A stretch of DNA of 64,000 bases from Vibrio sp. SCSIO 43136 (lineage in GTDB: Bacteria; Pseudomonadota; Gammaproteobacteria; Enterobacterales; Vibrionaceae): contig NZ_CP071848.1 of assembly GCF_023716565.1 (NCBI RefSeq), positions 1,922,001-1,986,000 of the forward strand, in the 5' to 3' direction. Below, piece after piece: positions 26,011 to 35,250 of this stretch (position 1 is the first letter of the stretch; each line of letters starts with the position of its first letter). The notes beneath the pieces are model-generated. The model ran no database searches and had not been told where the DNA came from. It worked only from the letters and a program-made list of their open reading frames with translations. Both the position numbers and the translations under genes were made by a program.

Positions 26011-26802
26011 CTAGACCTGACTTACCACCAACCCATGATTACTTGCTCCCAGCAATGAGGGTTCATCACAACACTGCAAATGGTAATCGAGCCAAGTTTG
26101 GTATTGTGATGGGCTAAAGTTGTTCACACCAGTTGCGATATATCGATTAAAACTGTCTGTCGCTGAATGGGATATAATAGACAGGCCTTGCTTAGCAAGT
26201 AATGTTTCGATCTCTGTTGGACTAGAAAAATAGCCGACGTTAAAGAAGTCAGGTGCTGTTGGGTCAGACACTGTGCCAGATTGATGTAGCTCGTTAAGCA
26301 CTGCTGGTGTCATCAAGTGTGGGAACTTATGCGCAAATAAGCCTGCGACAAAAAACCTAGAAATATACGCTACTGCTAGAATGCCTCCAGATTTCAAAAT
26401 CCGCTTAGCTTCTGTTATTGCTTGAACCCTTTCTTGGCTCGTTTTCAAATGATACAAAGGGCCCAAGATAACACACACATCCTGCGAGCCACTTTCAATG
26501 AACGATAAGTCACAGGCGTTACCTTGATATATCAACAAACACCTTTGCTGCTCAAGCGCTTTGCTCCGCAGCATCTCTACTTGTTCCGGAGCAAGTTCTA
26601 CCGCTGTCACCTCACAACCTAGCTCATCGAAAGCCAACGAGTATCGACCCGTCGCCGCCCCGACCTCGCACACTTTAGTCCCAACCGTAAGGTAAGTCGC
26701 TAGTTTGTGCATGGTGGTATCGTATTCAAGTTGGGCGATATATTGCCTTGTAAGTCGGGAGTCTTCATCAGCCCCTGTGTATTGTGCAATTACGTCTTCC
26801 AT
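26011..26802 (-). CDS. SAM-dependent methyltransferase
   Basis: A 263-residue class I methyltransferase. Motif I is KVCEVGAATGRYS, the acidic end of strand 2 is AVELAPEQ, motif III is in GNACDLSF, and ILGPLYHLKTSQERVQAITEAKRILKSGG is a motif IV-post II region. These are typical of small-molecule methyltransferases (Methyltransf_11/25 type). ATG 26802 has GAGGT four bases upstream, which decides it over a TTG seven codons earlier. Substrate unknown. It lies downstream of the terminator of the ABC transporter operon, so it is a separate unit. Confidence 0.85.
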   Translation of the reverse strand: MEDVIAQYTGADEDSRLTRQYIAQLEYDTTMHKLATYLTVGTKVCEVGAATGRYSLAFDELGCEVTAVELAPEQVEMLRSKALEQQRCLLIYQGNACDLSFIESGSQDVCVILGPLYHLKTSQERVQAITEAKRILKSGGILAVAYISRFFVAGLFAHKFPHLMTPAVLNELHQSGTVSDPTAPDFFNVGYFSSPTEIETLLAKQGLSIISHSATDSFNRYIATGVNNFSPSQYQTWLDYHLQCCDEPSLLGASNHGLVVSQV

Positions 26803-26956
26803 GTGTACCTCACTTCCCACCAATGTTTAGAATGCACACCTGTGGTCTATTGATCTCAAAAACAGCCTAAATAACAATGATTAACATAACAAAGACAAAT
26901 CCGAATTTATACACGCAATTGCATACTAGAAGTCCGAGCTAAGATAGGCACAAAAA

Positions 26957-26980
26957 AAGGGCTAGTTTTCACTAGCCCTT
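26957..26980 (-). terminator. Strong intrinsic terminator of the ABC importer operon
   Basis: AAGGGCTAGT (26957-26966) and ACTAGCCCTT (26971-26980) form a 10-base stem over a four-base loop. Read on the minus strand it is followed by a run of T, directly after the last gene of the operon. Confidence 0.92.
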
Positions 26981-26995
26981 ACACTAAAATCGCTG

Positions 26996-27766
26996 CTACC
27001 TAAGCGCACTCGACAACTTAAGATTCGCCGTCACCAAGTTTTGCGTGACTGGGTGTTTCGCTTCATCAACAATGCACCCACTAGAGAGCTCTTCGACCAC
27101 TTCACCCTCATGCATTACATAGATTCGGTCACATAGCATTTCGGCAAGTGCTAGGTCGTGAGTGATGAATAGGCAAGCAAAATTAAGCTTCGCTTTGAGC
27201 TCATGGAACAAAGCGACAATCTGCTTTTGGATGGTAGCATCTAGTGCCGAAGTAGCTTCGTCACATATCAGTAGTTTAGGTGACAAGCCAGTGGCCCGGG
27301 CAAAAGCGATTCGCTGAAGCTGACCGCCAGATAACTGATTGGGATATCTATCAAGCAACTCTATTGGAAGATGAACTCTTTCTAAAAGCTCTTGCGCCAA
27401 CGCATCACCTTGCGATTTATTGATCAGTTTGAAGTTGATGAAAGGCTCAAGAAGATACTTCTTCACCTTCATTCTGGCTGGAAAAGTCGCTAACGGGTCT
27501 TGAAACACCATCTGAACTTGCTGGTAATAATCATTCAGCTTCCAGCTATCGATTGGTTTCCCATCAAAAGTAATTTCACCGCTGTCAGCAGATTTGATTC
27601 GACACAGCAGTCTCGCCAACGTCGATTTACCAGAGCCACTCGCACCAACAATGCCAACGCATTCTTTATCGCCGACATGAACACTGACATTGTTTAAAGC
27701 TTTGAAGTTCTCACCATTACGTAAGAAAGTCTGACAAACGTTTTTTGTTTCAACAACTTGAGCCAT
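26996..27766 (-). CDS. ABC importer ATPase 2 (Opp/Dpp/Nik type)
   Basis: A 256-residue ATP-binding subunit. Walker A GASGSGKS, Q-loop QMVFQDP, signature LSGGQLQR, Walker B LLICDEATSALD and switch ITHDLA are all intact. The sequence follows the DppF/NikE group. ATG 27766 has AAGGCGG six bases upstream and lies one base beyond the stop of ATPase 1; a longer frame from 27820 would overlap that gene. It is the last gene of the five-gene operon and would energise uptake together with ATPase 1. Confidence 0.9.
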   Translation of the reverse strand: MAQVVETKNVCQTFLRNGENFKALNNVSVHVGDKECVGIVGASGSGKSTLARLLCRIKSADSGEITFDGKPIDSWKLNDYYQQVQMVFQDPLATFPARMKVKKYLLEPFINFKLINKSQGDALAQELLERVHLPIELLDRYPNQLSGGQLQRIAFARATGLSPKLLICDEATSALDATIQKQIVALFHELKAKLNFACLFITHDLALAEMLCDRIYVMHEGEVVEELSSGCIVDEAKHPVTQNLVTANLKLSSALR

Positions 27767-27767
27767 A

Positions 27768-28568
27768 TTAAACCGCCTTACTCGATGGTTTAAGTCGCGG
27801 CACAGCGTCCAACAACTCACAGGTGTAGCAGTCTGATTGCCTTGAGTGGATCTGGTCGAGCGTTCCGAAATCTACGACTTGACCGCTTTTCATCACCAAG
27901 ACTTTGTCCGCAATAGCAGCGCATGCAGCTAAGTTATGGCTCACCATAATCACCGCCGTATCATGCTGCTCTTTACGCTGACGAAGCTCATTAAGTACCA
28001 ATTCTTGAGTAGATACATCGAGTGCAGACGTCGGCTCATCCGCCAAAATCAACTCTGGCTGCATCGCCAAAGAGATCGCTATAGCAACCCTCTGTTTCAT
28101 GCCGCCACTTAACTGCCAAGGGCGAGACTTAAGGATCGCTTCTGGATCTGGTAGACCGAGCTTAGCAATCTCCTCAATCGCAAGTTTTTTCGCTTCTTGT
28201 TTAGAGATAGCTTTGTGATTGCGTATCGCCTCCACAAACTGACGTTCAATGCTCACCATAGGGCTTAGCGTTGCACCGGGGTTTTGAAACACCATTGCTA
28301 TACGCCCGCCTCTCAATGAGCGCCACTGACGAGGCGACTGCTGAAACAGATCTTGGCCATCAAATCGGACACTCCCAGTATCAATCTTTGCCCCTTTGCC
28401 GAGCAAGTTGATAATAGTACGAATCAAGGTCGATTTACCACTGCCACTTTCTCCCACAACAGCGAGGATCTCTCCTCGCTGCAAGGAAAACTCAATCTGC
28501 TTCAACACTTGAGAGCTGCGGTCATAAGATACCGACAAATCAGTGACTTCAAGAATGGGTTTTGTCAT
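27768..28568 (-). CDS. ABC importer ATPase 1 (Opp/Dpp/Nik type)
   Basis: A 266-residue ATP-binding subunit. Walker A GESGSGKS, Q-loop AMVFQNPGATLSPM, signature LSGGMKQR, Walker B LILADEPTSALD and switch MVSHNLA are present. It is of the DppD/NikD group. It also has the C-terminal Cys typical of Opp/Dpp ATPases (SDCYTCELLDAVP), where such ATPases carry an extension that binds an iron-sulfur cluster in some members. It lies 14 bases after the binding-protein gene and is directly followed by ATPase 2. Confidence 0.9.
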   Translation of the reverse strand: MTKPILEVTDLSVSYDRSSQVLKQIEFSLQRGEILAVVGESGSGKSTLIRTIINLLGKGAKIDTGSVRFDGQDLFQQSPRQWRSLRGGRIAMVFQNPGATLSPMVSIERQFVEAIRNHKAISKQEAKKLAIEEIAKLGLPDPEAILKSRPWQLSGGMKQRVAIAISLAMQPELILADEPTSALDVSTQELVLNELRQRKEQHDTAVIMVSHNLAACAAIADKVLVMKSGQVVDFGTLDQIHSRQSDCYTCELLDAVPRLKPSSKAV

Positions 28569-28582
28569 CGTTATCTACGGAA

Positions 28583-30109
28583 TTATTCAGCTAATTTTAT
28601 GCGGTCATCGACGTAGTAGATCTCTGAGATAAACTTGTAGATGCCTTCAATACGCTTGTTATGTACTAGGTTACCTTGTTGATAGAACAAGAAAATGCCA
28701 GCGGCGTCTTCCATCAACAGTTTAGAGCCCTGTTTACCTAGCTCATTACGTTGTTCTTTGTCCGTCACTCGCTCAAGTTTTGCCAGCAGTGCATCCAATT
28801 CAGGGTTACTGTAGCCACCAACGTTACCACGAGCACCGGTCTTAAAACTTGATTCTAGGAAGTACTGAGGATCGAGCGTTGGGGCAGATGTCCAACGCTC
28901 ATAAATGAAGTCAAATTGACCCTGTTTTGCCACTTCAACATGGTTTTCCATTTGCAGAACTTCAACGTCAATACCGACTTTCTTCAGTTCAGATTGCATA
29001 GCGATACCAATGTTTTTCGCAACAGCGCCGTGGTGAGTCATGCTCACGTACTTCAGCGTAAGTTTCTTGCCTTCAAACTCACGGAAACCGTCGCCATTGG
29101 TATCTTTGATTCCAGCTTGATCAAGCAGAGATTTCGCTTTGTCTAGATCGTAAGCGTAAACATCATCACCACCTAGACCAAATGGAAGCAATTCGGTAAA
29201 TGGACCACGCGCTGGAATACCACCAGCAATACGCTCTGCGTATACGTCTTTACGAATAGCGTGACGGATTGCCTGACGGAACTGAGGCACCTGCATCCAA
29301 GGATGGTCAAAGTTAGTACGCAGGAAGAAAATACGCAGGTTCGGACCAGTAAGTACGTTGAGCTTTGGATCGTTTTGTAGAATCTTAAGATCCATTGGGC
29401 TAATTTGTGTTGCCAGATCCAGTTCACCCGACTGAAGTGCCATAGAACGAGCCGCTGCATCTTGAATGTACTTAACATTGATGGTTTCAATGCTTGGCTC
29501 GCCATTCCAGTATTCCGCATGTTTTTTCAGTACAAGCCCAGTTTCTGCGTTAAAGCTCTCGACTTTGAAAGCACCTGTTGCGATAGGTTGGAAACGGAAG
29601 TTGTCGTTACCTTGTGCTGCATTCGCATCAATGATGGTATATAGCGGATCGGCAAGCTCATTCAGTAGCGTTGCGTATGGGTACTTCAGCGTAACCACTA
29701 GGCGCATACCATCTGCTTGAATAGATTCAATTGGAAGTTCAAGGTCTTTTCTGTCTGTGATGTTTGCAACACGCTCAAGTGACGCTTTTACTGCTGCTGC
29801 ATCTACTTTTTCACCGTTGTGAAATACCACGCCTTCACGAATCGTAAACTCAGTGGTCAGCTCATCAAGTTGTTTCCAGCTCGATGCGATCATTGGTTTG
29901 AACTTAAGGTTCTCGTCAATTTGAACTAGGTTTTCACCCACGCCACAGCGGCTTAGTGTCCAGCCATTCCATCCAGAGGTTGGTTCAACATCACCATCTA
30001 GCCAAAATAGCGCCATATTGACGGTTTTGTCCGAATCACTTGCATTGGCAGTGAATGCACAAGTAATAGCACTCACTGCGAGCAGCAAAGTACGAAGAAA
30101 TGTTTTCAT
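28583..30109 (-). CDS. Periplasmic substrate-binding protein, family 5 (peptide/nickel/metallophore type)
   Basis: A 508-residue binding protein with a signal peptide (MKTFLRTLLLAVSAITCAFTANA) and the SBP family 5 fold: FKPMIASSWKQLDELTTEFTIREGVVFHNGEKVDA near the N-terminus, then a long lobe. The early stretch SGWNGWTLSRCGVGENL resembles NikA- and opine-metallophore-binding (CntA-like) proteins more than peptide-binding OppA. That comparison is from memory. An ATG four codons earlier (30121) is possible, but GGA lies seven bases before 30109. Ligand could be nickel, a metal chelate or a peptide. Confidence 0.85.
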   Translation of the reverse strand: MKTFLRTLLLAVSAITCAFTANASDSDKTVNMALFWLDGDVEPTSGWNGWTLSRCGVGENLVQIDENLKFKPMIASSWKQLDELTTEFTIREGVVFHNGEKVDAAAVKASLERVANITDRKDLELPIESIQADGMRLVVTLKYPYATLLNELADPLYTIIDANAAQGNDNFRFQPIATGAFKVESFNAETGLVLKKHAEYWNGEPSIETINVKYIQDAAARSMALQSGELDLATQISPMDLKILQNDPKLNVLTGPNLRIFFLRTNFDHPWMQVPQFRQAIRHAIRKDVYAERIAGGIPARGPFTELLPFGLGGDDVYAYDLDKAKSLLDQAGIKDTNGDGFREFEGKKLTLKYVSMTHHGAVAKNIGIAMQSELKKVGIDVEVLQMENHVEVAKQGQFDFIYERWTSAPTLDPQYFLESSFKTGARGNVGGYSNPELDALLAKLERVTDKEQRNELGKQGSKLLMEDAAGIFLFYQQGNLVHNKRIEGIYKFISEIYYVDDRIKLAE

Positions 30110-30134
30110 CTTAAAGTCCATATTTAACGACGCC

Positions 30135-30953
30135 CTATTGGCGCTCAGGGTTTAAAAACTTACGGGTAGCATCGCCCAATACATTGAAGATCATGACGAC
30201 GATAAAAATGGCAATGCCCGGATAAATAACCAGCCAAGGTGCGCTTTGAAGATACGCTCGCCCTTCACTGAGCATGTTGCCCCACTCCGGTGTTGGCGGC
30301 TGAATACCCAGCCCCAAGAAAGAGAGCCCCGCCATTGCGAGCATCATGTTGCCGATATCAAGGCTAAGTTGAGTTAACAAGGCTGGCATTACGGCTGGAA
30401 GTAAGTAAGCATGAAACAGCTTGAAATTGCTCGCCCCTGCCATACGTGCAGCAATAATGGCTTCACTCTGCATTTCGGTTTTGATCAGCACTCGGCTCAA
30501 ACGAGCAAACTTGGTCCACCAGATGATGCCAAGCGCCAACATCATATTGATAAGTCCCGGCCCCAATAGACCCACGACTGCGATAGCAAACACCATATCT
30601 GGGAAGGCTAAGAAGGTATCTGAGAGACGCATCAAAAACGTATCTGTTGAGCCACCACGCATTCCCGCTAAACTGCCAATCGCAACCCCGAGCACAAAAA
30701 TGATGGCGAGCATGCCAAATGTGATACCCAGCGAGATTGCAGCACCGTGGAGTAAACGCGACAAAATGCAGCGCCCGACTTGGTCAGTCCCGAGCAGATA
30801 CTCTTCATTGGGTGGTGACAATAGGTAGAGAAAATCCGCCTCAAGGGGATCATGAGGTGCCAATAGTGGCCCAATAAGCGCCAAAACTACGGTAAACAGT
30901 GCGACAAACAGCGCAAGGTAGAACTGATATTTTTTATTCAATAGAGTGTTCAT
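30135..30953 (-). CDS. ABC importer permease (DppC/NikC type)
   Basis: 272 residues with six hydrophobic segments. The N-terminal part has HDPLEADFLYLLSPPNEEYLLGTDQVGRCILSRLLHGA, a signature of DppC/NikC permeases. The EAA-type loop is ...EAIIAARMAGASNFKLFHAYLLPAVMPAL, where the ATPase docks. It follows the other permease by two bases and precedes the binding protein by 25. Together the two permeases form the transmembrane channel in the inner membrane. Confidence 0.9.
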   Translation of the reverse strand: MNTLLNKKYQFYLALFVALFTVVLALIGPLLAPHDPLEADFLYLLSPPNEEYLLGTDQVGRCILSRLLHGAAISLGITFGMLAIIFVLGVAIGSLAGMRGGSTDTFLMRLSDTFLAFPDMVFAIAVVGLLGPGLINMMLALGIIWWTKFARLSRVLIKTEMQSEAIIAARMAGASNFKLFHAYLLPAVMPALLTQLSLDIGNMMLAMAGLSFLGLGIQPPTPEWGNMLSEGRAYLQSAPWLVIYPGIAIFIVVMIFNVLGDATRKFLNPERQ

Positions 30954-30955
30954 TA

Positions 30956-31888
30956 CTACTGGCCTTGTTTGCTCAAGCGTGGGTCAAGCAGTGCCGCCAC
31001 TAAATCTGCTAACAGGCTGACACTCATATAAATAATCACCATGATGACCACATAAGCTTGAAGCACGGGATAGTCTCGAAAAGTAATCGCTTCCAATGCC
31101 ATGCGGCCTAATCCCGGCCAAGAAAAAATGGACTCGACCACAACCGTACCGCCTAGCAATAGCGCACAAGACAAACCAAACAAGGTGGTTAAGCCTCCAA
31201 GTACCGAAGGCAGTACGTGGTGTAAAATAATGGTGCTCTCTTTAGTGCCTCGTGCACGAGCACCAACAACGTACTCTTTACTCATCTCTTCTTGGATCAT
31301 GGATTGAATCTGGCGGGTATAGCGGCCAATCAAAGGAAGAGCCAACGTGAGTGCAGGCAGTACAATACTAGATGCTGCGTAAGGGTCAGTAATCTTGAAC
31401 CAATTGAGATTGACGACAAACCCAATAATCAGCATCAGCCCCAGCCAAAAGTCAGGAATAGAGATAGCGATAAAAGCTAGTAGACGCAGCACTAGCTCAC
31501 CCGCAGACTCCCTCAACAATGAGCCAACAACACCAAACAACATCGCAAACAAGACCACCAGAACAATGGCGCAAGCGGCGAGTTTGAACGTCATGCCCAT
31601 TCGATGTGTCACCATATCCGCGACAGGCTCACCAGTTTTAAGCGAATGACCAGCATCCAAGGTCAAAATGCCTTTTACCCAATCAAGATATTGAACAATA
31701 AAAGGCTTATCCAGCCCCATGGCAACCTGCATCTCACGCAACGCTTCTTCACTAGGTGATACGCCTCGTGCTTCAAAGTAGATCTGCGCTGGGTCACCAG
31801 GGCTAAGCCAGGTGAGGAAATAAGTTAGTAAGGTAGCGGCAAATACAACCATTACAAATTCAGCCAATTTGTTAGTTATAGCGCTCAT
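30956..31888 (-). CDS. ABC importer permease (DppB/NikB type)
   Basis: 310 residues with about six membrane segments. The opening MSAITNKLAEFVMVVFAATLLTYFLTWLSPGDPA and the loop KEYVVGARARGTKESTIILHHVLPSVLGGL are typical of DppB/NikB. It is the first gene of the operon; AGGT stands before the ATG. The order permease, permease, binding protein, ATPase, ATPase differs from Opp operons, where the binding protein is first. Fur- and Zur-like palindromes lie 40-85 bases upstream. Confidence 0.9.
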   Translation of the reverse strand: MSAITNKLAEFVMVVFAATLLTYFLTWLSPGDPAQIYFEARGVSPSEEALREMQVAMGLDKPFIVQYLDWVKGILTLDAGHSLKTGEPVADMVTHRMGMTFKLAACAIVLVVLFAMLFGVVGSLLRESAGELVLRLLAFIAISIPDFWLGLMLIIGFVVNLNWFKITDPYAASSIVLPALTLALPLIGRYTRQIQSMIQEEMSKEYVVGARARGTKESTIILHHVLPSVLGGLTTLFGLSCALLLGGTVVVESIFSWPGLGRMALEAITFRDYPVLQAYVVIMVIIYMSVSLLADLVAALLDPRLSKQGQ

Positions 31889-31929
31889 AAATCACCTAAT
31901 ACTGCGGTTCAACCCTACTGGCTGGATTG

Positions 31930-31953
31930 AACATGGAATCATTCTCATTCGAA
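31930..31953 (-). promoter_or_regulatory. Possible Fur box
   Basis: Read on the minus strand this is TTCGAATGAGAATGATTCC, close to the Vibrio-type Fur pattern AATGANAATNATTNTCATT in its left half and centre. The right half is poor. It lies about 45-65 bases before the first permease gene of the ABC operon. Confidence 0.4.
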
Positions 31954-31961
31954 GTTGGCGT

Positions 31962-31973
31962 ATGTTATAACAT
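31962..31973. promoter_or_regulatory. Zur/Fur-family-like palindrome
   Basis: ATGTTATAACAT is a perfect 12-base palindrome within GTATGTTATAACATTAC. It resembles Zur operators reported for alphaproteobacteria, and is shorter than the usual enterobacterial form. It lies about 75-85 bases before the ABC importer operon. Confidence 0.4.
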
Positions 31974-32123
31974 TACTCAATAATGTCCATGTTTAATTTA
32001 AGACTATTTACCGTATACCCATCCTCATACAACCTCCAATCTGAGCTTAAAGCTGCTAACTGTAGCTAAAAGTTCGTTCACCGTATTATTTACTCACACC
32101 AACGAACACAGAGAGTAAACGAC

Positions 32124-33143
32124 ATGAAAAAATCCATTCTAGCTATCGCATTGGCAGCAACAGCAACGACTGCAGTTATCGGCACAGCGCAAGCGTGTAC
32201 TACGGCGGTCTACCATAATGGCGAAGCGTCTCTAACTTCTCGTTCAATGGACTGGTACGGGCACGATGAAGCCAAGGTTATTGGTACAGGCAAAGGGACA
32301 CACAATATTTATGCTGCGACCAACAACCCACAAACGGCGGTAGCGAAACATGCGACGTTGAAGATCCAATCATTTGCAAATTCTCAGCACGCACTCGGCA
32401 ATGGTCTGGTTGCAGAAGCGATGAATGATGCTGGTCTAGAAGCTCGCATTCTTTACTTAGGCCGAGACTACACAGCATTTCCAGAAGGCAGTGCAGATAC
32501 ACCCGATGTCTCAGCTCTAGAAGTACCTAACTGGGCGGCAGACAACTTCGCAACCGTTGCTGAAGTGCTAGAAGCAATCGAAAGCAATAAAGTCGACATC
32601 ATCGATGCTGAAGTTTGTAACCTACCCAACAGTGATGGTCACTGCACTCAAGCTCCGGTTCACTATCAGTTTGCTGACAAAAGCGGCGATGTAGCGGTAG
32701 TTGAGTTTGTGCAAGGTGAGCTAAAAGTTTACCGAGGAAGTGATGCTGAAGCGCTGACCAATAATCCGGAGTTCTCTGTGCACCTTGAATTCACTGCCAA
32801 TGGTAAAAAATCAGATGGTACCATTCACCCAATCGACCGCCGTTTACGCGCCAAAGAAATCATGGCAGACATGTACGCTCGTGATGTCACAGATGCAGTC
32901 TCAGCAAAAAATGCAATGAAAGCCGTAGCAAATAGCACCTTTGCTGGCTACGAGCAACTGGATCACTCACTAGAAAATCCAAACGTATTTCCAACGTTGT
33001 GGACAGTGCATACCGACCGTAACGCAGGTGAGTGGATTCTTGACCGCTACGACACTTGGACAGCAGAGACGTACAACTTCACTATGTTTGATGTAAACAA
33101 AGCAGTCTCTACCACGCTAGGCATCCACCCGCTGGATAAGTAA
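32124..33143 (+). CDS. Choloylglycine hydrolase / penicillin V acylase-like Ntn hydrolase
   Basis: A 339-residue secreted Ntn hydrolase. The signal peptide ends TAQA and the next residue, Cys25, would be the N-terminal nucleophile (CTTAVYHNGEASLTSRSMDWYG), with Arg40 and Asp43 at the usual positions. The family cleaves linear amide bonds (bile salts, penicillin V). Gram-negative members of this type are often periplasmic and some act on acyl-homoserine lactones. The substrate here cannot be set. It is monocistronic; GAGAG precedes the ATG. It is separated from the ABC operon by a shared divergent region. Confidence 0.87.
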   Translation: MKKSILAIALAATATTAVIGTAQACTTAVYHNGEASLTSRSMDWYGHDEAKVIGTGKGTHNIYAATNNPQTAVAKHATLKIQSFANSQHALGNGLVAEAMNDAGLEARILYLGRDYTAFPEGSADTPDVSALEVPNWAADNFATVAEVLEAIESNKVDIIDAEVCNLPNSDGHCTQAPVHYQFADKSGDVAVVEFVQGELKVYRGSDAEALTNNPEFSVHLEFTANGKKSDGTIHPIDRRLRAKEIMADMYARDVTDAVSAKNAMKAVANSTFAGYEQLDHSLENPNVFPTLWTVHTDRNAGEWILDRYDTWTAETYNFTMFDVNKAVSTTLGIHPLDK

Positions 33144-33171
33144 GTTATAGATAGAAGAATTGGTAATAAAA

Positions 33172-33195
33172 AAGGAGAGGCAGTCGCCTCTCCTT
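33172..33195 (-). terminator. Intrinsic terminator of the M42 peptidase gene
   Basis: AAGGAGAGGC (33172-33181) and GCCTCTCCTT (33186-33195) form a 10-base stem. On the minus strand a seven-T run follows, so it serves the peptidase gene. It may also slow plus-strand reading from the Ntn hydrolase. Confidence 0.9.
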
Positions 33196-33216
33196 CTTGT
33201 ACCACTTTCCGATCAA

Positions 33217-34443
33217 TTAAACGTGATCTAAACGAATGTGACTGTTTTTAAGATCATCACGCTTGATGCCAGTTCCGTCATTCATCTCGTTGAAGTGACG
33301 AAGCAGGCCAGCGATAGCATGAATTGAGCCAAGCAGATCACCCGTATGTGCAGACTCAGAAGAGGTGTGCATGTTGCGGATTGGGTAACCGATACTGATC
33401 GCTGCACTATCAACACCAGCAAGTGCGGCTGCCATGCCATCAGTACCCATGTCACGACCAGAGAAATCTAGCTGATAAGGAATCTCTTGCTCACGACATA
33501 CTTGCTCAAATGCGCTCACTAGGTATTCAGAGGTTACTGAACCACGTCCGATAGTGAAACCTTCACCCATTTTAAGCACGTTCATACGACGGTTACCAAT
33601 ACCCGGCGCCGCTTCGTAATCATGGTTTACATCTGTTGCGATCAGTACATCTGGCTTAAGTTCGCCCACCAGCTGTGTTGAACCGTGACGACCAATCTCT
33701 TCATGTGTTGCAACCGTGTACATAACACGTACATTGTCTAGACCTTGCTCTGCGATCAAGCGAGCCACTTCAACCACAGAGAAACAGCCAAGACCGTTAT
33801 CTAGGTAAGCACCGTAGAAAGTATCTTCGGATACACCACGCTTAATCGGGCGATCTAAGATGATTGGGTCACCAACACGAATGCCTAAGTCTTCTACTTG
33901 CTTCTTACGATCTTTACCGTGAGTGTGCAGTTCTAGGTAGATTTGCTCAGGCTTAATGCCCTGCTCGCCTGTGCGCTGCGCTGGGGTTGAGAAGTGAATC
34001 GCACCTAGGGCTTCAACTGTACAGCCATCGATCACTTTGTACTTACTGTTGTCTTGTGGGTTTTGGCAGAACACCTTAACTTCATGGCCAATCAAGGTTG
34101 TTGGCAGGAATGAATCTGTGTTGATCCAAACTTTGCCATCATCATCAATCTTACGCACTTGCATGCGGATTTTATCTGCGTGACCAACAATCATCACACT
34201 CACAAGATCATCACGACCCGGATGAGAATCGAATACTAAACCTGCGTTGGCTTTGAACTGATGTACTGCCCAACCTTGAGGCATGATGGATTCCATTTCA
34301 GGCTTGATCACGCCATAAGTCATCGCTGCTTCAAAACCTACTGGAGAAGGTGATGCAAGTACCTTCTTCATAAATTCGAACTGCTCTGATGGCATTGCGG
34401 TTTGCCAAGCGTGTTTCTTTTCCGTGTTGTTGTCTAAGCTCAT
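33217..34443 (-). CDS. M42-family metallopeptidase
   Basis: A 408-residue M42 (cellulase M/glutamyl-aminopeptidase type) peptidase. Two-metal ligands are visible: His in MIVGHADK, Asp in GAYLDNGLG, Glu-Glu in TVATHEEIG, Asp in IATDVNHD and His in RNMHTSSESAHTGD. It closely fits the version that accompanies NAGGN osmoprotectant genes, but no such genes are next to it here. It is a single gene with its own strong terminator. It is cytoplasmic, with no signal peptide. Confidence 0.9.
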   Translation of the reverse strand: MSLDNNTEKKHAWQTAMPSEQFEFMKKVLASPSPVGFEAAMTYGVIKPEMESIMPQGWAVHQFKANAGLVFDSHPGRDDLVSVMIVGHADKIRMQVRKIDDDGKVWINTDSFLPTTLIGHEVKVFCQNPQDNSKYKVIDGCTVEALGAIHFSTPAQRTGEQGIKPEQIYLELHTHGKDRKKQVEDLGIRVGDPIILDRPIKRGVSEDTFYGAYLDNGLGCFSVVEVARLIAEQGLDNVRVMYTVATHEEIGRHGSTQLVGELKPDVLIATDVNHDYEAAPGIGNRRMNVLKMGEGFTIGRGSVTSEYLVSAFEQVCREQEIPYQLDFSGRDMGTDGMAAALAGVDSAAISIGYPIRNMHTSSESAHTGDLLGSIHAIAGLLRHFNEMNDGTGIKRDDLKNSHIRLDHV

Positions 34444-34653
34444 GATTTAGCCTTTTCCTCTCAGGGTGTAATACTTTCTCACCCGCCAAACACGCTGTTT
34501 CTCAGCCGAAACAGTGTAGGGGCAAAAATAATGCAAAGACGTTAAAGATTGTTGACGAGAAGTTCAACCCCTTAAGGTGGGATTTTGTAATGCAAATATG
34601 CTGGGAGATGAAATATTAGATTTCGTTCTAGGATTTATAAAGCTTAAGTTTCT

Positions 34654-34995
34654 TTACTCGTCAGTAGATACAATGGATATCTCTGGCCAGTCACTGACAA
34701 AACCAATGTTGATGTCTCCGCAACAGATGCCAATCCGCCATCGGTTATTGGTTTCTGGGTTTGAATCCAAGCGAATCAAATTCCATGGAAGATTAAAATC
34801 AAGCGGCCACTCTCCACTGTCGGGGAGTGTCTCGATATATTTCATATCGACATTTCGAAAATCTGCGGCGGCTTCATCACTAAGATTGTTCCATGGAGCA
34901 ACCACTATTTTTAGCTCACCATTGGCCATGGAGAACTGTTTAATGGCATGAGTTCCTAAGCCACGCAGTAGTGCTTGTTGCACTTCCTTTCCCAT
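34654..34995 (-). CDS. Hypothetical protein, about 113 residues
   Basis: A small soluble protein ending WNLIRLDSNPETNNRWRIGICCGDINIGFVSDWPEISIVSTDE in pattern, rich in Trp and with a Cys-Cys pair. I do not recognise the family. The length and Trp-rich end recall immunity-type proteins, but no toxin gene is beside it. ATG 34995 is chosen because GGAGG lies eight bases upstream; an ATG at 35016 would include that site. It is a single gene between the M42 peptidase and the CHASE diguanylate cyclase. Confidence 0.6.
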   Translation of the reverse strand: MGKEVQQALLRGLGTHAIKQFSMANGELKIVVAPWNNLSDEAAADFRNVDMKYIETLPDSGEWPLDFNLPWNLIRLDSNPETNNRWRIGICCGDINIGFVSDWPEISIVSTDE

Positions 34996-35250
34996 CGAAA
35001 CATCCTCCAATTTCATCGAGTTAGCCCAAATCGCATCTTACAAATTTAGTGCATTTATTCTAAGTTACCATACAATACAAACTAATTTAAAAATCAGCTC
35101 ACACAGGTAAGTTTTAACCTAATTCTGACGAAACTAATCGTTTAAACCACATCCATATAGACCGAGAAAAGTTATAATATCGAACTAAACTTATCATGGA
35201 GAGATATTACTCAAACCACTAAATTCGCGAAAAAGGCAAACACAACTTCA

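Noticed and set aside
31962..31973. NikR site upstream of the ABC importer
   Set aside because: The palindrome does not match the GTATGA-N16-TCATAC form; it is closer to a Zur-like core.
34654..34995. Immunity protein of a toxin system
   Set aside because: The Trp-rich tail is suggestive, but no toxin or secretion gene is adjacent and no family motif is recognised.
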